Counted from the first letter of the stretch, positions 1-12,621 are shown. The stretch: 37,275 bases of DNA from Hepatocystis sp. ex Piliocolobus tephrosceles (GCA_902459845.2 CABPSV020000061.1:1-37275); one strand, 5' to 3'. Translations and numbers: made by a program. Notes: generated by a model from the letters alone, not told the origin.

Positions 1-216
1 CATTTATTTATTTATTTTTTTTTTATTTATTTTTTTTTAATTTATTTTTTTTTAATTTTTTTTTTAACTTTTTTTTTTTTTTTTATTATCAAATATAGAG
101 TTGCTTTATTAAAAGCTTTCTATATATTTTTTTTTTTTTTTTTTTTTAGCTTGTATCGAAAAAAAAAAAAAAAAAAAAAAAAAGCTGTGTAAATCTATAT
201 ATATATATATATTTTT

Positions 217-330
217 AAATGGCTATTTTTTTTTAATGGCTATTTTTTTTTAATGGCTATTTTTTTTTAATGGCTATTTTTTTTTTAAATGGCTATTTTT
301 TTTTTAAATGGCTATTTTTTTTTTTTTTTT
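217..330. repeat. Tandem repeat, ATGGCTA plus T-run units
   Basis: About six units of an 18-19 nt motif, each made of AATGGCTA followed by a run of 8-15 T. Unit length differs only through the T-run and an extra A. It lies in intergenic DNA next to a poly(A) tract and an (AT)n tract. Confidence 0.85.
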
Positions 331-1447
331 TTAATAGCTATATAATTTTCATTGTAAAAAATATCAAAAAGATATATTTTAGCTAGATAATAGTAGGATT
401 TCTATTTAATTTATCAAAAATATTATATTTTTTTATATTAATGTAAAAAAATTATTCATAAAGCTTTAAACAACTGTATAATTAAAAAAAAAATAGCCAA
501 TAAATGCATTTGCCTATGAAAAAAAAAATAGTTATATTAAGAAAAAGAGTATACAAAATGCAAGCTTTATATACTTCCAAATTTTAAAATAATTTAATAT
601 ATAAACACACTTACAACTTAGTTAAATTGAATTGTCCTATAAATGAGTTTATTTTATTTCATCATATTACAACAAAATAAAATTAGAATAATTGTTTAAC
701 TTTTCAACTTACATGAAAATTGTAAGATATTGTTCAATTCGATAAAAGTTAACGTAATTATTTGATTATAAAATAAAGTGAAGCACGTATATTATATATA
801 TGACAATTCATTAGTTTATATAACTGGTGAATTACTACTATTATTTAAAATATAGAATGTTAAAATGATTGACTGTTTGTTTTTCTAAACGCTGTTTACG
901 TTTTGTATAATTAATATATAGACATAAAAATATATATATATATTCATTTGTTCATTTAATTGTCTGCTACATAAAAAAAAAAAAAAAACCAATAAATATA
1001 TCCATTCGATTTCTTTCTCGTTGTTATTATTAAAATAGAATAAACAACTTTAAAAAAAAATTTAATAACTTACTACTTTTCTTTTTATAATGAAAATTCC
1101 ATTTTATACATACACAAGCTTTTAGAGGATAATGGTATAACATGTCCTTCAGTAAGGAAAAGTTACTTTTTTTTTAAATTTTTTTATTTTATTTTTTTTA
1201 TTTATAATAATTAAATTGACTTATCTATATAAAAATATGTTAATGATTTAAAAAGAGCAATACTCATTTAAATGTTAATCGCCAATGATCAGTGAATGCA
1301 TTTTGTACATAGCGCATATATAACTTCAAATAATTTTTTTTAAAATACTCATACCTTTAACCGTTTTTTTGTTTATCAAATTACAATCATATAAAATGAC
1401 ATGTTTCAAATATTGTAAACCCCATCAGTTAAAGATTTAAAATGAAA

Positions 1448-1490
1448 AAAAAAATAAAATAAAATAAAATAAAATAAAATAAAATAAATA
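1448..1490. repeat. (AAAAT)n microsatellite
   Basis: Pentanucleotide repeat of roughly seven to eight units in intergenic DNA, followed shortly by a T-run. Confidence 0.8.
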
Positions 1491-2109
1491 ACGAAGATTC
1501 TTTTTTTTTTTTTTTTTTTTTATATAACATTTTTTTTATTAATAAATAATTTTACATATTTCTATATCTTTAAACTGTTTTTCATTTCATATAATTTTTT
1601 TTATTTTATTTTTTTTTGGTAATATTGATTATATAAATGCTATGCTTAGTATATATGAAAGTTGATTTTTTTTTTTTTTTTTCAGTCAGTAACTATTGGT
1701 CACTAGCTGTTATTTTATTTTATTTTTTTAAATAAAATGAAACATAAATTAAACAATTTTATTAGAGCAAAAATACACAATTATACTTTTTTTCATTATT
1801 CTATTTACTATATTGTTACTGCTTTTATATATATGTTTAAAAACTTTTATACGAAAAAAAAAAAAAAAAACTGTCATTTCCTCTCTTTTTCTTTCCCATC
1901 CCATCCCATTCCCATTTACCTTTTCTTTTTTTTTCCTTTTTTTTTGTTTTTTCTTTAATAATTTATCATCTTGAGGTATATAAAAAAGGGCCAAATATTA
2001 AAACAATTAAAAAATTACATTTACTAATGTGATATACATGTGCTATATTATACATGCCAATATATAATACATTTGCCTTTTTTCTAATGTCCAAGAATGT
2101 TCACATATA

Positions 2110-4050
2110 ATGGATTTATTGAAAGAATATGACGATGATGAGGAGGAATTAGAGAGGTTAGATTCTTGTGAAAATAAGCTAACTGTAAAAAATGAATCTA
2201 ATGATGCTGAAACAAGTTTAACACATAAAAATGAAGAAACGACTTGTCAAGATATTAATAATAAAAACAAAGACAATGGACATTACCATCAAATAATAAA
2301 TAAATATCAAATGAGTATAATAAATTCTGCTCCTGATGTAAACACTTATGACTTAGAAATAAAAAATTATAAAGAAAAATTTAAAAATATCGAAAAAAAA
2401 ATAATGTTCACTGATCCTGCTTTTCATAACATTTTAAATAAACCACAACAAGGACCAAGTATAAATGGACAATATAATTTTTTAAAAAATGCGTATAAAA
2501 ACCATTATAATGGAAGTATAGAAACAACATATGTAAATAAGAATATGTTTGATTATCAATTTAATAATTTTAATATAACAGGAATGGCTGAAAACCCTGC
2601 ACTAAGATCTTATTATAAAAATTATCACCAGCGTTATATAGTAGCAAAAAATAGAGATGATTACATTGATAGTAGTATACAATTATCACATGATAAAAAA
2701 AATAAAAAAAAAAGAACAATGGATGAAAATGGATCTTTTACTACGATGCAAGAGTATAAAGGTCCATGGTTATGTAAGAATGAAAATAATCAGAATAAAG
2801 AAAATAATAATGGTTTATCGAAAGATGAAACAATTGGTGAAAAAGAAACAAGAAGTGATAAAAACAAAGCTCAAAGTGGCATAGAAGACGTACAAAATGA
2901 TAAAGACCAATCATTAAAAAAAAGAACAAAAAAAAATGAATTCCTAAAATTAGAATCTTGTACACTTGAAGAAGCAATTAAGAAAAATATAGTAAATGAA
3001 AAAGATACTATATATAATGATAAAATCGTTTCAACATTACATTATTTTACAAATGATGAATCCAATGATTATTATAACAAATCATGGTTTGATTTGCCAG
3101 CAGAATATAAAGATAGAGATTTTATAATAGAAGAAAACTTTCCACCTAAAAAAGAAATTCATACTTATAAAGGACATAAACTTGGAGTTCAAAGAATTCG
3201 TTTTTTCCCTAAATATGGAAATTACATTTTATCTGCATCATTAGATAATACATTAAAATTATGGGGTGTATATAAAACGAAAAGTTGCATAAGAACATAT
3301 AAAGGACATTTCAAAGGAGTTAAAGATGTTTTATTTGATAATGATGGTAGCAGCTTTATAAGTTGTGGCTATGATAATAATGTAATTTATTGGGATACAG
3401 AATATGGTAAAATAAAAGGAATTTATAATCAAAAAAAAACACCATATTGTTTATGCTTAAATCCTGATGACCCTAATATATTTTTAGTAGGTGGTGCAAC
3501 TAATAAAATTTGCCATTTTGATTTTAGAACTGGTAATATTGAATTAGAATATAATGAACATTTACAAGCAATAAATACAATCACTTTGTGTGAAAATAAT
3601 AAAAAATTAATAAGTACATCTGATGATAAAAAAATTTTTATTTGGGAATATGGTTTACCTGTTGTTGTAAAATATATTTCAGATGCATCTATGTTTTCAA
3701 TAACATCAGTTTCTGTACATCCTAATAATAATTTTTTTTTATGTCAATCAATGAATAATATGATAACAGTATATGAAGCAACTGGTAAGTTTCGATTATT
3801 TTCGAAAAAGACTTTTAAAGGTCATCAAAATGTTGGTTATTCAATTAATGTTTCGTGTAGTAATGATGGAAAATATGTTATTAGTGGGGATTGTAATGGA
3901 GGCTTATTTATTTGGAATTGGAAAAAAATGTTAAATTATAAAAATATTAAAGCACATAATAAAGTGTGTATAGACTGTGTATGGCACCCTTTTAATAATT
4001 CGATGTTGGCTACAGCTAGTTGGGATGGAACAGTTAAATTGTGGGAGTAA
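2110..4050 (+). CDS. PRP17: Pre-mRNA-processing factor 17 (PRP17/CDC40), WD40 protein
   Basis: Single-exon gene for 646 aa. PRP17 is a nuclear spliceosome component acting around the second catalytic step. What I see: an acidic start (MDLLKEYDDDEEE), a conserved N-terminal part including NKPQQGPSING near residue 115 and MAENPALRSYYKNYH near residues 158-172, a charged Lys/Asn-rich linker at about 190-330, then a C-terminal WD40 propeller from about residue 350 to the last residue. Clear repeat endings are LKLWGVY, VIYWDTEYG, IFIWEYG, LFIWNWKK and VKLWE at the extreme C-terminus, and GH dipeptides open several repeats (YKGHK, YKGHF, FKGHQ). N-terminal motif plus C-terminal propeller is the PRP17 order, and the length fits the family plus a parasite-specific linker. 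The start is the first ATG of the frame, after a stop-rich AT leader. The stop is followed at once by poly(A)-like DNA. Confidence 0.92.
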   Translation: MDLLKEYDDDEEELERLDSCENKLTVKNESNDAETSLTHKNEETTCQDINNKNKDNGHYHQIINKYQMSIINSAPDVNTYDLEIKNYKEKFKNIEKKIMFTDPAFHNILNKPQQGPSINGQYNFLKNAYKNHYNGSIETTYVNKNMFDYQFNNFNITGMAENPALRSYYKNYHQRYIVAKNRDDYIDSSIQLSHDKKNKKKRTMDENGSFTTMQEYKGPWLCKNENNQNKENNNGLSKDETIGEKETRSDKNKAQSGIEDVQNDKDQSLKKRTKKNEFLKLESCTLEEAIKKNIVNEKDTIYNDKIVSTLHYFTNDESNDYYNKSWFDLPAEYKDRDFIIEENFPPKKEIHTYKGHKLGVQRIRFFPKYGNYILSASLDNTLKLWGVYKTKSCIRTYKGHFKGVKDVLFDNDGSSFISCGYDNNVIYWDTEYGKIKGIYNQKKTPYCLCLNPDDPNIFLVGGATNKICHFDFRTGNIELEYNEHLQAINTITLCENNKKLISTSDDKKIFIWEYGLPVVVKYISDASMFSITSVSVHPNNNFFLCQSMNNMITVYEATGKFRLFSKKTFKGHQNVGYSINVSCSNDGKYVISGDCNGGLFIWNWKKMLNYKNIKAHNKVCIDCVWHPFNNSMLATASWDGTVKLWE

Positions 4051-4088
4051 AAAAAAAAAAAAATAATCAAATAAAAATCCGAGTCACA

Positions 4089-4187
4089 TACATGTTGTAA
4101 TACATGTTATAATACATGTTGTAATACATGTTATAATACATGTTGTAATACATGTTATAATACATGTTGTAATACATGTTGTAGATA
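4089..4187. repeat. 12-nt tandem repeat with palindromic ACATGT core
   Basis: About eight units of ATACATGTTGTA / ATACATGTTATA, largely alternating, just downstream of the PRP17-like stop codon. Each unit holds the self-complementary hexamer ACATGT, so the array can form many small hairpins in the 3' UTR or terminator region. Confidence 0.9.
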
Positions 4188-4659
4188 AAAATATACACAA
4201 CATACTTTTTTTTTTTTTTTTTTTTTTTATTTAACTCTAATTTGATTTTGTAATATGTATATTATGCCACAAATCTTTGTTAAAAAATTATGTTTCAGAT
4301 ATCTTTAAATATTAATATTTACTTTTTTTTTTTTTGTCATTTATAAAAAGTGAACACGTATTCACAGTGATACTACTTTTTCATGCTCTTTATATCTTTT
4401 TCATTTTTCATACTTTTTTTTTTTTTTTTTTTGTCGAATTTTAACATATTATTTGTGTGCTTTTTACTTCAGTACAAACTTTTCAAATTGTTAAGGAAAT
4501 AAAAATATAAAAACAGGAAACAAATAAAAAATGAAATTCCACTTGTGACATGCAAATATATATATGCATACACATAAAATTAACGTTTATTTAAAAGATA
4601 CTACTAATTATTAAAAACATACAACAATAATGACAGTAATAATGACAAAAAAAAAAAAA

Positions 4660-4737
4660 AGAAATGGTAGCTTACGGAATCTGTAATAAAAAAAAATAAA
4701 AAAAAAAAGAAATAGTAGCTTACGGAATCTGTAATAA
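4660..4737. repeat. Direct duplication of a 28-29 nt element
   Basis: The element beginning AGAAAT(G/A)GTAGCTTACGG and ending ATCTGTAATA occurs twice, separated by A-rich DNA, with one substitution. It is non-coding. Confidence 0.8.
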
Positions 4738-4740
4738 CCG

Positions 4741-4771
<31 letters not shown>

Positions 4772-4794
4772 ACGTATTAAGTTATTTTGGTGGG

Positions 4795-7700
4795 TTAAAA
4801 ACATATACGATAATAAAAAGAGAAAATATGTTTGTACACATCATATATGTGTGTCATCATATATACACAATTGTATGTCTGTTGAAACACAATGATAAAC
4901 TTATATATGAACGCATTAACATTACATTCGTTAAAAAAGACATCCAGATAATTAAAGATATTCAAATTATCTGTTCGTATTTGGACAACTGTTGAATGGT
5001 CATAAATTTGAAAAACCATTAAAAAATGGTGCTTAGTTGGTAGGAATATTCCAACGAATTTATTGGTAACATTGTATTTAATACATGTTTTACTATATTT
5101 TTTTTTTATTAAATCATAATTTTTTTTTTGTTTTAAATATTTTTGTTTCTTCGATTTATTTTTGTTTAAATTAAATTTTAAATTTTGATTTATATTTTTT
5201 ATTATTATTTTTTTTTTTCTATTATTTTTTATAATTATATTGTTACTAATATAAAATTTGTAGTTGATCCCTTTTTTATACTTAAATGAGCAAAAATTAT
5301 TATTATTATTATTATCGATTCCCATCGCAAACCCGATTTTACCATTATTCAGTATTTTAGTTTTTTCTTTTTTAAGAAAAGATTCGTTTGTTATTATATT
5401 TGTCTTTTCATTTTTATGCATGTCTGTATACTCACACATATGCTCATATTCATGATCATTACACAAACTTCCTAAACCGGTTTGAAACAACAGATGTAGC
5501 ATTTTCGGTTTGTAGCATTTGTTAAAAAAATTATTTGTTTTGTGTCGATTTTTATTCAAATGTATTTTATTATTTTGGTCTACATTAGTTTCTATATCAG
5601 TGTCGCTTGAATTAATAGAATAGTTGTCTATATAGAACTGATCAGGTAATTTTTTATTAATTTTTTTTTTATTAATATCATAAGCATAATATATATCATT
5701 TAAATTGTAATTTTTCCCTATATACATTTTGTATTTAAAAAAATTATATATGTTTATATTTTTTATTTCAGGTTTTTCATGAATTAAAAATGGATGTAAT
5801 TTTGTTTGAATAATGTTTAAAACTTTACTGGATGTCATATTTAGATATTTAACTGATTTATACATTTTCGAAAATCTTCCATTCCACACATCTTCAAAAA
5901 TATACTTCCAATATTGAGTACTTGCTTTAAATGGTAAAAAAAAATCACTAACATTTAATTTATATTTACCTAAAAATTGTTCAGCAAATTTTTTTTTATT
6001 TTTATTTACATAAACAATATGTGCGATAAATGTGTTACTAACTAATAGTTTAACACTTACTTTTAGCAGTATTTTGTATTTATTTTTGTTTATACTAGAA
6101 TTTTCCTTGTATTTTTGGCCCAAGTTTTGTTTATATGTCTGTTTCCATAACAAAACACTTTTTTTTAATGCATAATACGTTTTTAATGTTTTTTTTTTAA
6201 TTAAATTTTTTTTTAAATCTAAAAAGTTATTGCTATAGTATGTATATTTTTTCTTATTAGCTTTTTTATTTTTTACTTTCCATTGTGATTTCCTTTGTTC
6301 TAAATGGGCCAATTGCTTGGAGCGTTTTTTCTTAAGCAGTCGTTCCTTAAATAGTCGTGTTTTACCATGTTTTATTTTCACACTTTTAAGTAATAAATTC
6401 ATTATTTTTTTTATTTTTACATTTTCTAACATACGACTATATCTATCTATAGAAAATTTGTTTTTTTTTAAAGTAAAATATTTTTTTAATAAATTTGTTT
6501 TTATATTTATTGGTTTAAAACTATCTTGCTTTTTTGTATTTTTTCGAGTATTTATTTTTTTATGGTTAGTCCATTTATTTTTCTCATTACATAATTCAAT
6601 GAACGGAATAAATACGTTATGCATTTTAACAAAATCAGTTTTGTGTGTGATAAAAATATTAAGGGAAAAAAGTTTTTTGTTATTATCACAAGAACTAGTT
6701 TGATCATTATCGCTATATCTAGTTATATTACTCTCACAATTAGTATTATCACATTCGTTACCATTCTTATTCATGTTTGTGTCATTACACCCATCAACGA
6801 CTTTTTTTTGTTTTTCAATTCGATCCTTATTTATTATATAACTTTTACACATATTTATATCTTTTTTTTTTTTTTTTGTATCTACTTCATTAAGCTCGGT
6901 TGTTTTTTTTTTCTTTCTTTTTTTTGAAGACCTCCAATTATAAATTAACAAAAAAGGAATATAAATATAATGTTTATTACTTGTAATGTATTTATAATAT
7001 TTTTTTAAATTGTAAGAACTATCTTTATATATACTGTAAAATGATTTATAGCTAAAGTCGTTTTCATTATAGTATTTATTCAAACAGGATATATCTGAGC
7101 AAGTTTTATCAATATTTTCTTCCTTTTGCATATAAAAAATGGAACAACTATTGTCTTCTAAACCTATAGTGTGTTTTCTGTCAAATTTATAATACTTCAT
7201 TTTTATAATTGTAGAATTTTTTTTTTTACCTGAACGTTTTGATACTCCCTTATTTTTTGTTGGTAATGAAAGTACAGAACCGTATTTTGTTTCTTTATAT
7301 GGTTTTTTATTACTTGTGGCAGATTTTATTGGTAATATATAATTATTTAGGTATATATTTTTTTTTTGCAACTCTATAAATGCAATTTTATTTTGTATAA
7401 AATTAATACTATATACACTAGCCATGTGTAGATAGCCATGGTTATTTTTTTTAATGATTTCTAAAATATATAACATATATTTATAAATATTATTATTATT
7501 ACTATGATTGCTATTATTGTTATTGTGAAGTTGGATGGTATTATTTACCAATGTTAATACCGTCATATATACATTTGTGGGAAATTTGTATTTTTTTAAA
7601 ACTTTACTTAGCATTTTCATTATACCTTTAATATTTGTGTACTCTAATTTTATTAAAAAAAATAAAAACTCTGTAAATTTTATTATATTATATTTTGGGT

Positions 7701-10700
7701 ATATTAAGGTTGTCAGACAAACTAATATATCACTTTCTATTAAATTAAATAGACGTACTTCTTTTTTAAAATATAAATAATAAAGAAAAAATAATAACAC
7801 CTTTAATTCATTCGTATTATATAGTAAATTATATACGATCAAAAATGTTAGCATGTCTTTTTGGTATTTACAGTTGTTGTGATATTTTAATAAATAATAA
7901 ACAAAAAGAAAAAAGTATTTTTTTTTTCCATAAAAATTTTCTTCTGTCGTGATTAAAAAAGAAAAATCGCTTTTTTCATTTATGCCATAAATGTCAACTG
8001 GGTCAGTATATGCGTTAGTTATTGCACATGAAATAGTACCACCATAAGAAATAGTACCACCCTCAGAAATAGACACACCATTTGGAATAGATGAAACAAT
8101 ATCGCTAGCTACATCACTAAATACGATACATGAGTTTTTTTTTTTTTTTAAACACTTTAATATATCATCACGATTGGTAACATTAGGATGTCGGTATAAA
8201 TAGTTTTTTTTTTTAGTTTTAATTATCCGTTTGTTATTAAAAAATGTATCTATATAATACTTTAATTTTATTTCATTTGAAATTAGATCATGTGTTTTTT
8301 TTTTTTTTTTGTTTACTATTACTTGTGTATTTAGAGATACATGCAAAATATTTATTTTTTTATTATCGGTGTTGGTATTACCATTAACACATGTACTGAT
8401 AGTATTGTGTACATCTTTTTTTATAACATGATCTATTTTTTCTAAATTATAACTATTATTATTTGAAATATGTTTTTCTCTGTTCATAGTTACTATTATG
8501 TCATTAAAAAAACAAAGACACTTACTAAACGATTGTACATGTTTACTCGAACCTTGTGTTAATTCATAATCATCATTATATATACATAAATTTTTATACA
8601 TATTTAGTATATTTATACATACATTTTTTTTGTTTTGTATAAATGATAAAACAAAATAATATTTAACAATGGTTAAGTCTTTATTATCAAAAATTGTAGG
8701 GTAATATTGATATATATTTTTTTCACATACATTGTTAATATATTTTTTGGTTAAAAAAAAAACAAATAGATATAATATAATTATTTTACCAATATTTGTA
8801 TAGTTTCCATTTTTAATAATAAATATAATTTTAAAACACATTTCTTCTATTGACACATGAGAAATACTTTTATAAATCATATAAAAATATGTTAAGCTAA
8901 CTGCAAAATGGTAACTATTTTGTTCATATATAAAATAATTATACTTTTTTAACAATTCATTAAATTTTTTTATAAAAAATGGAAACATATAAGAATTAAA
9001 ATAAAATAGTAAATTTATATTTTCCATTACTAAATTTTCTACTTTTTCTTGTATTAAACTGATTAAATTTGTCGGTAAAAATGAGAAATAAGATTGTGAC
9101 CATACATCTTTTGGGGGTATATTTATATGACTGTTTTTATTAGAACAACTGTTTGAACTATTACTAACTCCGTTTTGTATATTATTATATTGATATAACA
9201 AATAAAACATATTCAAGTTTACATAAAATGGTAAGGTAATTAAGCTACCATTAAAATAATAATTTTTTTTAATTAGCTCTAATATATGTGAACATTTACG
9301 AAATTCTAAAAGCTCTAATCTTATATTATTATTTTTTATAAATATATGAATTTTTTTTATTAAGTTTGTTATTTTATTATTTTGTTTTGTATTTATATTC
9401 TCATCATTAATATTGTCTTTGTTTGTATTTTCGCCTCTGTTTGTATTTTCGCCTCTGTTTGTATTTTCGCCTCTGTTTGTATTTTCGCCTCTATTTGTAT
9501 CTTTGCCTCTATTTGTATCTTTGCCTCTGTTTGTATCTTTGCCTCTTTCCATATCTTCACTTCTTTCCATATCTTCGCCTCTTTCCATATCTTCGCCTCT
9601 GTCCATATCTTCGCCTCTGTCCATATCTTCGCCTCTTTCCATATCTTTGCCTCTTTCCATTTCTTCGCCTCTTTCCATATCTTCACCTCTGTCCATATCT
9701 TCGTCTCTGTCTATGTTACTTGTACTACTATTTCTGCTAATATCTGCTATGCAGCTACTGATATTGTTATCTCCCACGTAAGAACCATTATACACAAGTG
9801 GTAAACTTTTGTCACTACTATACATATTATTAGCAGAAAGGATGATGTCACTTTTTATGAATATTTTATCCATTAACGAAAAATACATTAAAATGTTAAC
9901 ATAATTAAATAATATAAACAAATACAGATATGACAATGAATATAAAACTATATCTTTACTGTTGTTACATTGTTTTCTCTTTATATCACAAATTAAAATG
10001 TACAAGTCTATGTTTTTATTTTCTATATACATACCATTTGAATCAATCCATGTATTTTTATTTTGAAAAAAAATATCATAGTGGTCCCTTTTTTGATGAA
10101 ACTGACAAATACTGCTGACTGTTTTGTTGTACACGTCTCCTAATAGACAAGACAAAATCCCTGTATTGGTTAAAAAGTTAAAAAGCTCGTGAATAGTCGT
10201 TTACATACATACGTACATAAGTAACTAAGTAAGCGTATGTATAGCTATATAAGTGAGTATGTAAAAAAAAGGTATACTCTTTTAATAGGTAACACTTAAA
10301 TTTTATAAAATAAATATAATAAAAAGCACAATAAATAAGGGAAAAAAAAAAAAGAAAAAAAAAAAAAAAAGAAAAAAAAAAAAAAAGTACATATACATGT
10401 ACAAAATGGAGATATAAGTGTCGTCATACCTTTGTGAGCATTTTCTATTTCGAAGAGAGACAAAATGGTATAATACCTAAGAATTTGTATTGAAACAAAA
10501 TGATGGAAAAATAGTTTAGTTTTATCTCCCTTTTTATTTTTATCATAAATTTCAATACAACCATAATTAGAATACGGTGAATCCATTTTTATATTATAAT
10601 ATGTTTTTGATTTTTTTTGTAAAAATGTTTTTAAATTATAATCTTTTTTAGTTTGTAATTTATTGATATATGTTTTATATGGATTATAAAAAGTATGTTT

Positions 10701-12539
10701 ATTAATAGTATATATTTTTTCATTATTAAAATATGATAATATATTTGAATTATCTAAATAAAAATAAAATTTGTTATTAAAATTATTTAATATATTGATA
10801 AGAAGTGCTATAAATTTATATACCCATAAATATAAAACCGAATTAAACAAATTAAAAAATAATACAATGTTGGTATAAAGTAATAATAAATGGACCTTTA
10901 TTATTATACTTGTTGATAATGTTTGGAATTTAAGATTATATGTGCGTATATCACTATTATTACTATTATTACTACTATTACTACTATTACTATTATTGTT
11001 ACTACTACAATTTGGAACCAAATTCATAGGTATATATGATACTTTCTTATTAATAAACGTTTTATTAATTATTAATAGTTTTTGCTTTTTTTTATATTTA
11101 TATAATTGTTTTACCTTTTTTTTATTTAGTATATTATATTCTATATATTCCTCCATACTGCTTTTTTTTGTTGGAGATTCTTTTTTTATTTTATTCTTTG
11201 CTGTATGCACAGCTTTTTTGGGGAAGTTTGTTATTGTTTGGTTTGGTTCATGTCCATTTGGTACAGGTTGATTTTTGTAATTTACGTTCATATTTTCGTT
11301 TGCATTAATACATGTATCTGTAATTGCTTGTTTGTCTGTACTTCTACGCGTGTCTATACTTGCGATCACATCCGTCTTTATGATCGTATCTGTAATTTTA
11401 TTTCCACTTTTTAATGAAGTCGTATCATTATAATGTGACGAAAATGAACTTGTACTATCGGTTTCTAACGAATTAAACAATGGTCCTCTGTCTTTTTCAT
11501 GTATCAATTTATTATTTTCTTCATTATATTTTATTACTGATTCATATAAATTTATATATTTTTTTTTTTTAATATATAGGACATTTTGAGCTATATTTGT
11601 ACTTTTATACAGCTTCATAATATTACATAAAAAAAGGTGAAAATAAGAATAAAATTCATATTTTTCGAGAAAATACTGTTCATAACTATTATCATCACTA
11701 GCAAATATATAATTAAAATGAAAAATACTCAAATAAATATTTCTTTTTTCTATATAAATAAAAATATCGTTAATATGATTATTAATACTGTATACATCAG
11801 TAAAATTTTTATTAATAATTTCGTTTATATATTGTCCACTTGTTTCGTTTATATATTGTCCACTTGTTTCGTTTATATATTGTCCACTTGTTTTGTTTAT
11901 ATATTGTCCACTTGTTTCGTTTATATATTGTCCACTTGTTTCGTTTATATATTGTCCAGTTGTTTTGTTTATATATTGTCCACTTGTTTTGTTTATATTC
12001 TGTTTGCATGTTTCTTCTTTTTTTGTAAGAGGTTTCCATGTTTTACTCTGTTCTGTTTTGGTAAAAAAACTATTATTTTGTTTATGGTCATTCTGATAGA
12101 TATGTTTATAACCAATATTATAACTGTTATTATGAATGTTATTATTATTTTTATTTTTTATACCTGTTGTTGTACTAAAATTATTTGGAATAACATTAAC
12201 ATTATCATTGCTAATGATGAAAGTATTTTCGAAATTTGTTTGTTTTTTTATTTGGTTAAAATTATAATATACTCCTTCATTATTCAATATAAGGTCAATT
12301 ATGAATAATATTTTTTGAATATTATGAAATGATAATATAAAAATGTTGTTTAAAATATAATTAATATTTTTAATAATTATGTTATCTATTATTTTATTTT
12401 TGAAATACTTTTTATTTAATTCGCTATTAATAATAATTAGAGATAAAATGTTATAAATTATTATTTCTATAAGTTCATCATCTAGTTTTCTTTTTTTTCT
12501 TTTTTTTTTTAACTTATTACTTTTCTCAATTTCTTTCAT
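4795..12539 (-). CDS. Gene X copy A: large protein of unknown function (2491 aa, two exons)
   Basis: Exon 1 is 12539-10430 and exon 2 is 10160-4795. The intron 10429-10161 has GTATGA at its 5' end and AATACAG at its 3' end. Joining completes one Gly codon and gives 7476 nt without a stop. Exon 2 alone has no ATG at its head (its open frame begins at TTG), so the splice is needed. Visible parts: Lys-rich N-terminus; hydrophobic helical stretches; seven 8-aa SGQYIN repeats at about 184-240; Ser/Asn run near 510-530; sixteen or so 6-aa RGEDME/RGKDTN repeats at about 853-950; long Leu/Ile/Tyr-rich helical region; a strongly basic region; and a C-terminal part with alternating beta-type hydrophobics (TQYWKYIFEDVW near residue 2120). 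A helical solenoid followed by a beta-rich tail faintly recalls large subunits of clathrin-adaptor (AP) complexes, but this is only a guess and I do not recognise the family. It diverges from the 12691 gene with a gap of 151 nt. Confidence 0.8.
9425..9712 (-). repeat. 18-nt coding tandem repeat (RGEDME type), copy A
   Basis: About sixteen units of 18 nt encode six-residue repeats. DRGEDM and ERGEDM units come first, then NRGKDT and NRGENT units. Sequence homogeneity is high, so the array is prone to slippage. The same array in the inverted copy is where the window ends. Confidence 0.9.
10161..10429 (-). other. Intron of gene X copy A
   Basis: A 269-nt GT-AG intron with a long pyrimidine tract broken by two C residues (T15 C T16 C T12 on the coding strand). 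The matching intron in copy B is 268 nt and has only one C in the tract. Confidence 0.8.
11821..11988 (-). repeat. 24-nt coding repeat (SGQYIN), seven units, copy A
   Basis: Seven exact-length 24-nt units encode the octapeptide N(K/E)T(S/T)GQYI. Copy B carries only four units at 34806-34901. The frame is kept in both. Confidence 0.92.
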
Positions 12540-12570
12540 TATTCTCTTGTCTTTATCTTGTCTTGGTCTT

Positions 12571-12621
<51 letters not shown>

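Larger units (their letters stand above)
1..2109. other. Intergenic, low-complexity A/T DNA
   Basis: No supported gene. The stretch holds many T and A homopolymers, an 18-19 nt tandem repeat near 217-330, an (AAAAT)n run near 1448-1490 and a more complex but still non-coding part at about 480-1440. Short open frames at 1737-1994 on both strands are homopolymer translations (poly-K, poly-F) and are not credible. The last few hundred bases probably hold the promoter and 5' UTR of the PRP17-like gene, but I cannot identify a specific element. Confidence 0.7.
4051..4794. other. Intergenic region between convergent genes
   Basis: This is 3'-to-3' space between the PRP17-like gene and gene X. It contains a 12-nt tandem repeat (about 4089-4187), several T-runs, a duplicated element at about 4660-4737 and a poly(A) tract at about 4741-4770. 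Open frames here are T-run translations. I see no gene. Confidence 0.75.

Noticed and set aside
9382..9804. Several overlapping open frames in all registers across the 18-nt repeat
   Set aside because: They are shadows of the RGEDME coding repeat; an 18-nt unit is a multiple of three, so frames free of stops stay open throughout.
10156..10160. Start of an independent gene at the head of the 4795-10155 open frame
   Set aside because: The frame starts at TTG with no ATG, and the in-phase splice to 12539-10430 explains it.
11821..11988. CRISPR-like array
   Set aside because: The 24-nt units are contiguous coding repeats without spacers, in a eukaryotic gene.
11637..12308. 223-aa plus-strand frame with repeated CFVYILST units (also mirrored at 34486-35085)
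   Set aside because: It is antisense to the 24-nt SGQYIN repeat of gene X and the same shadow appears in both copies. The sense frame has a start, splice sites and sensible composition.
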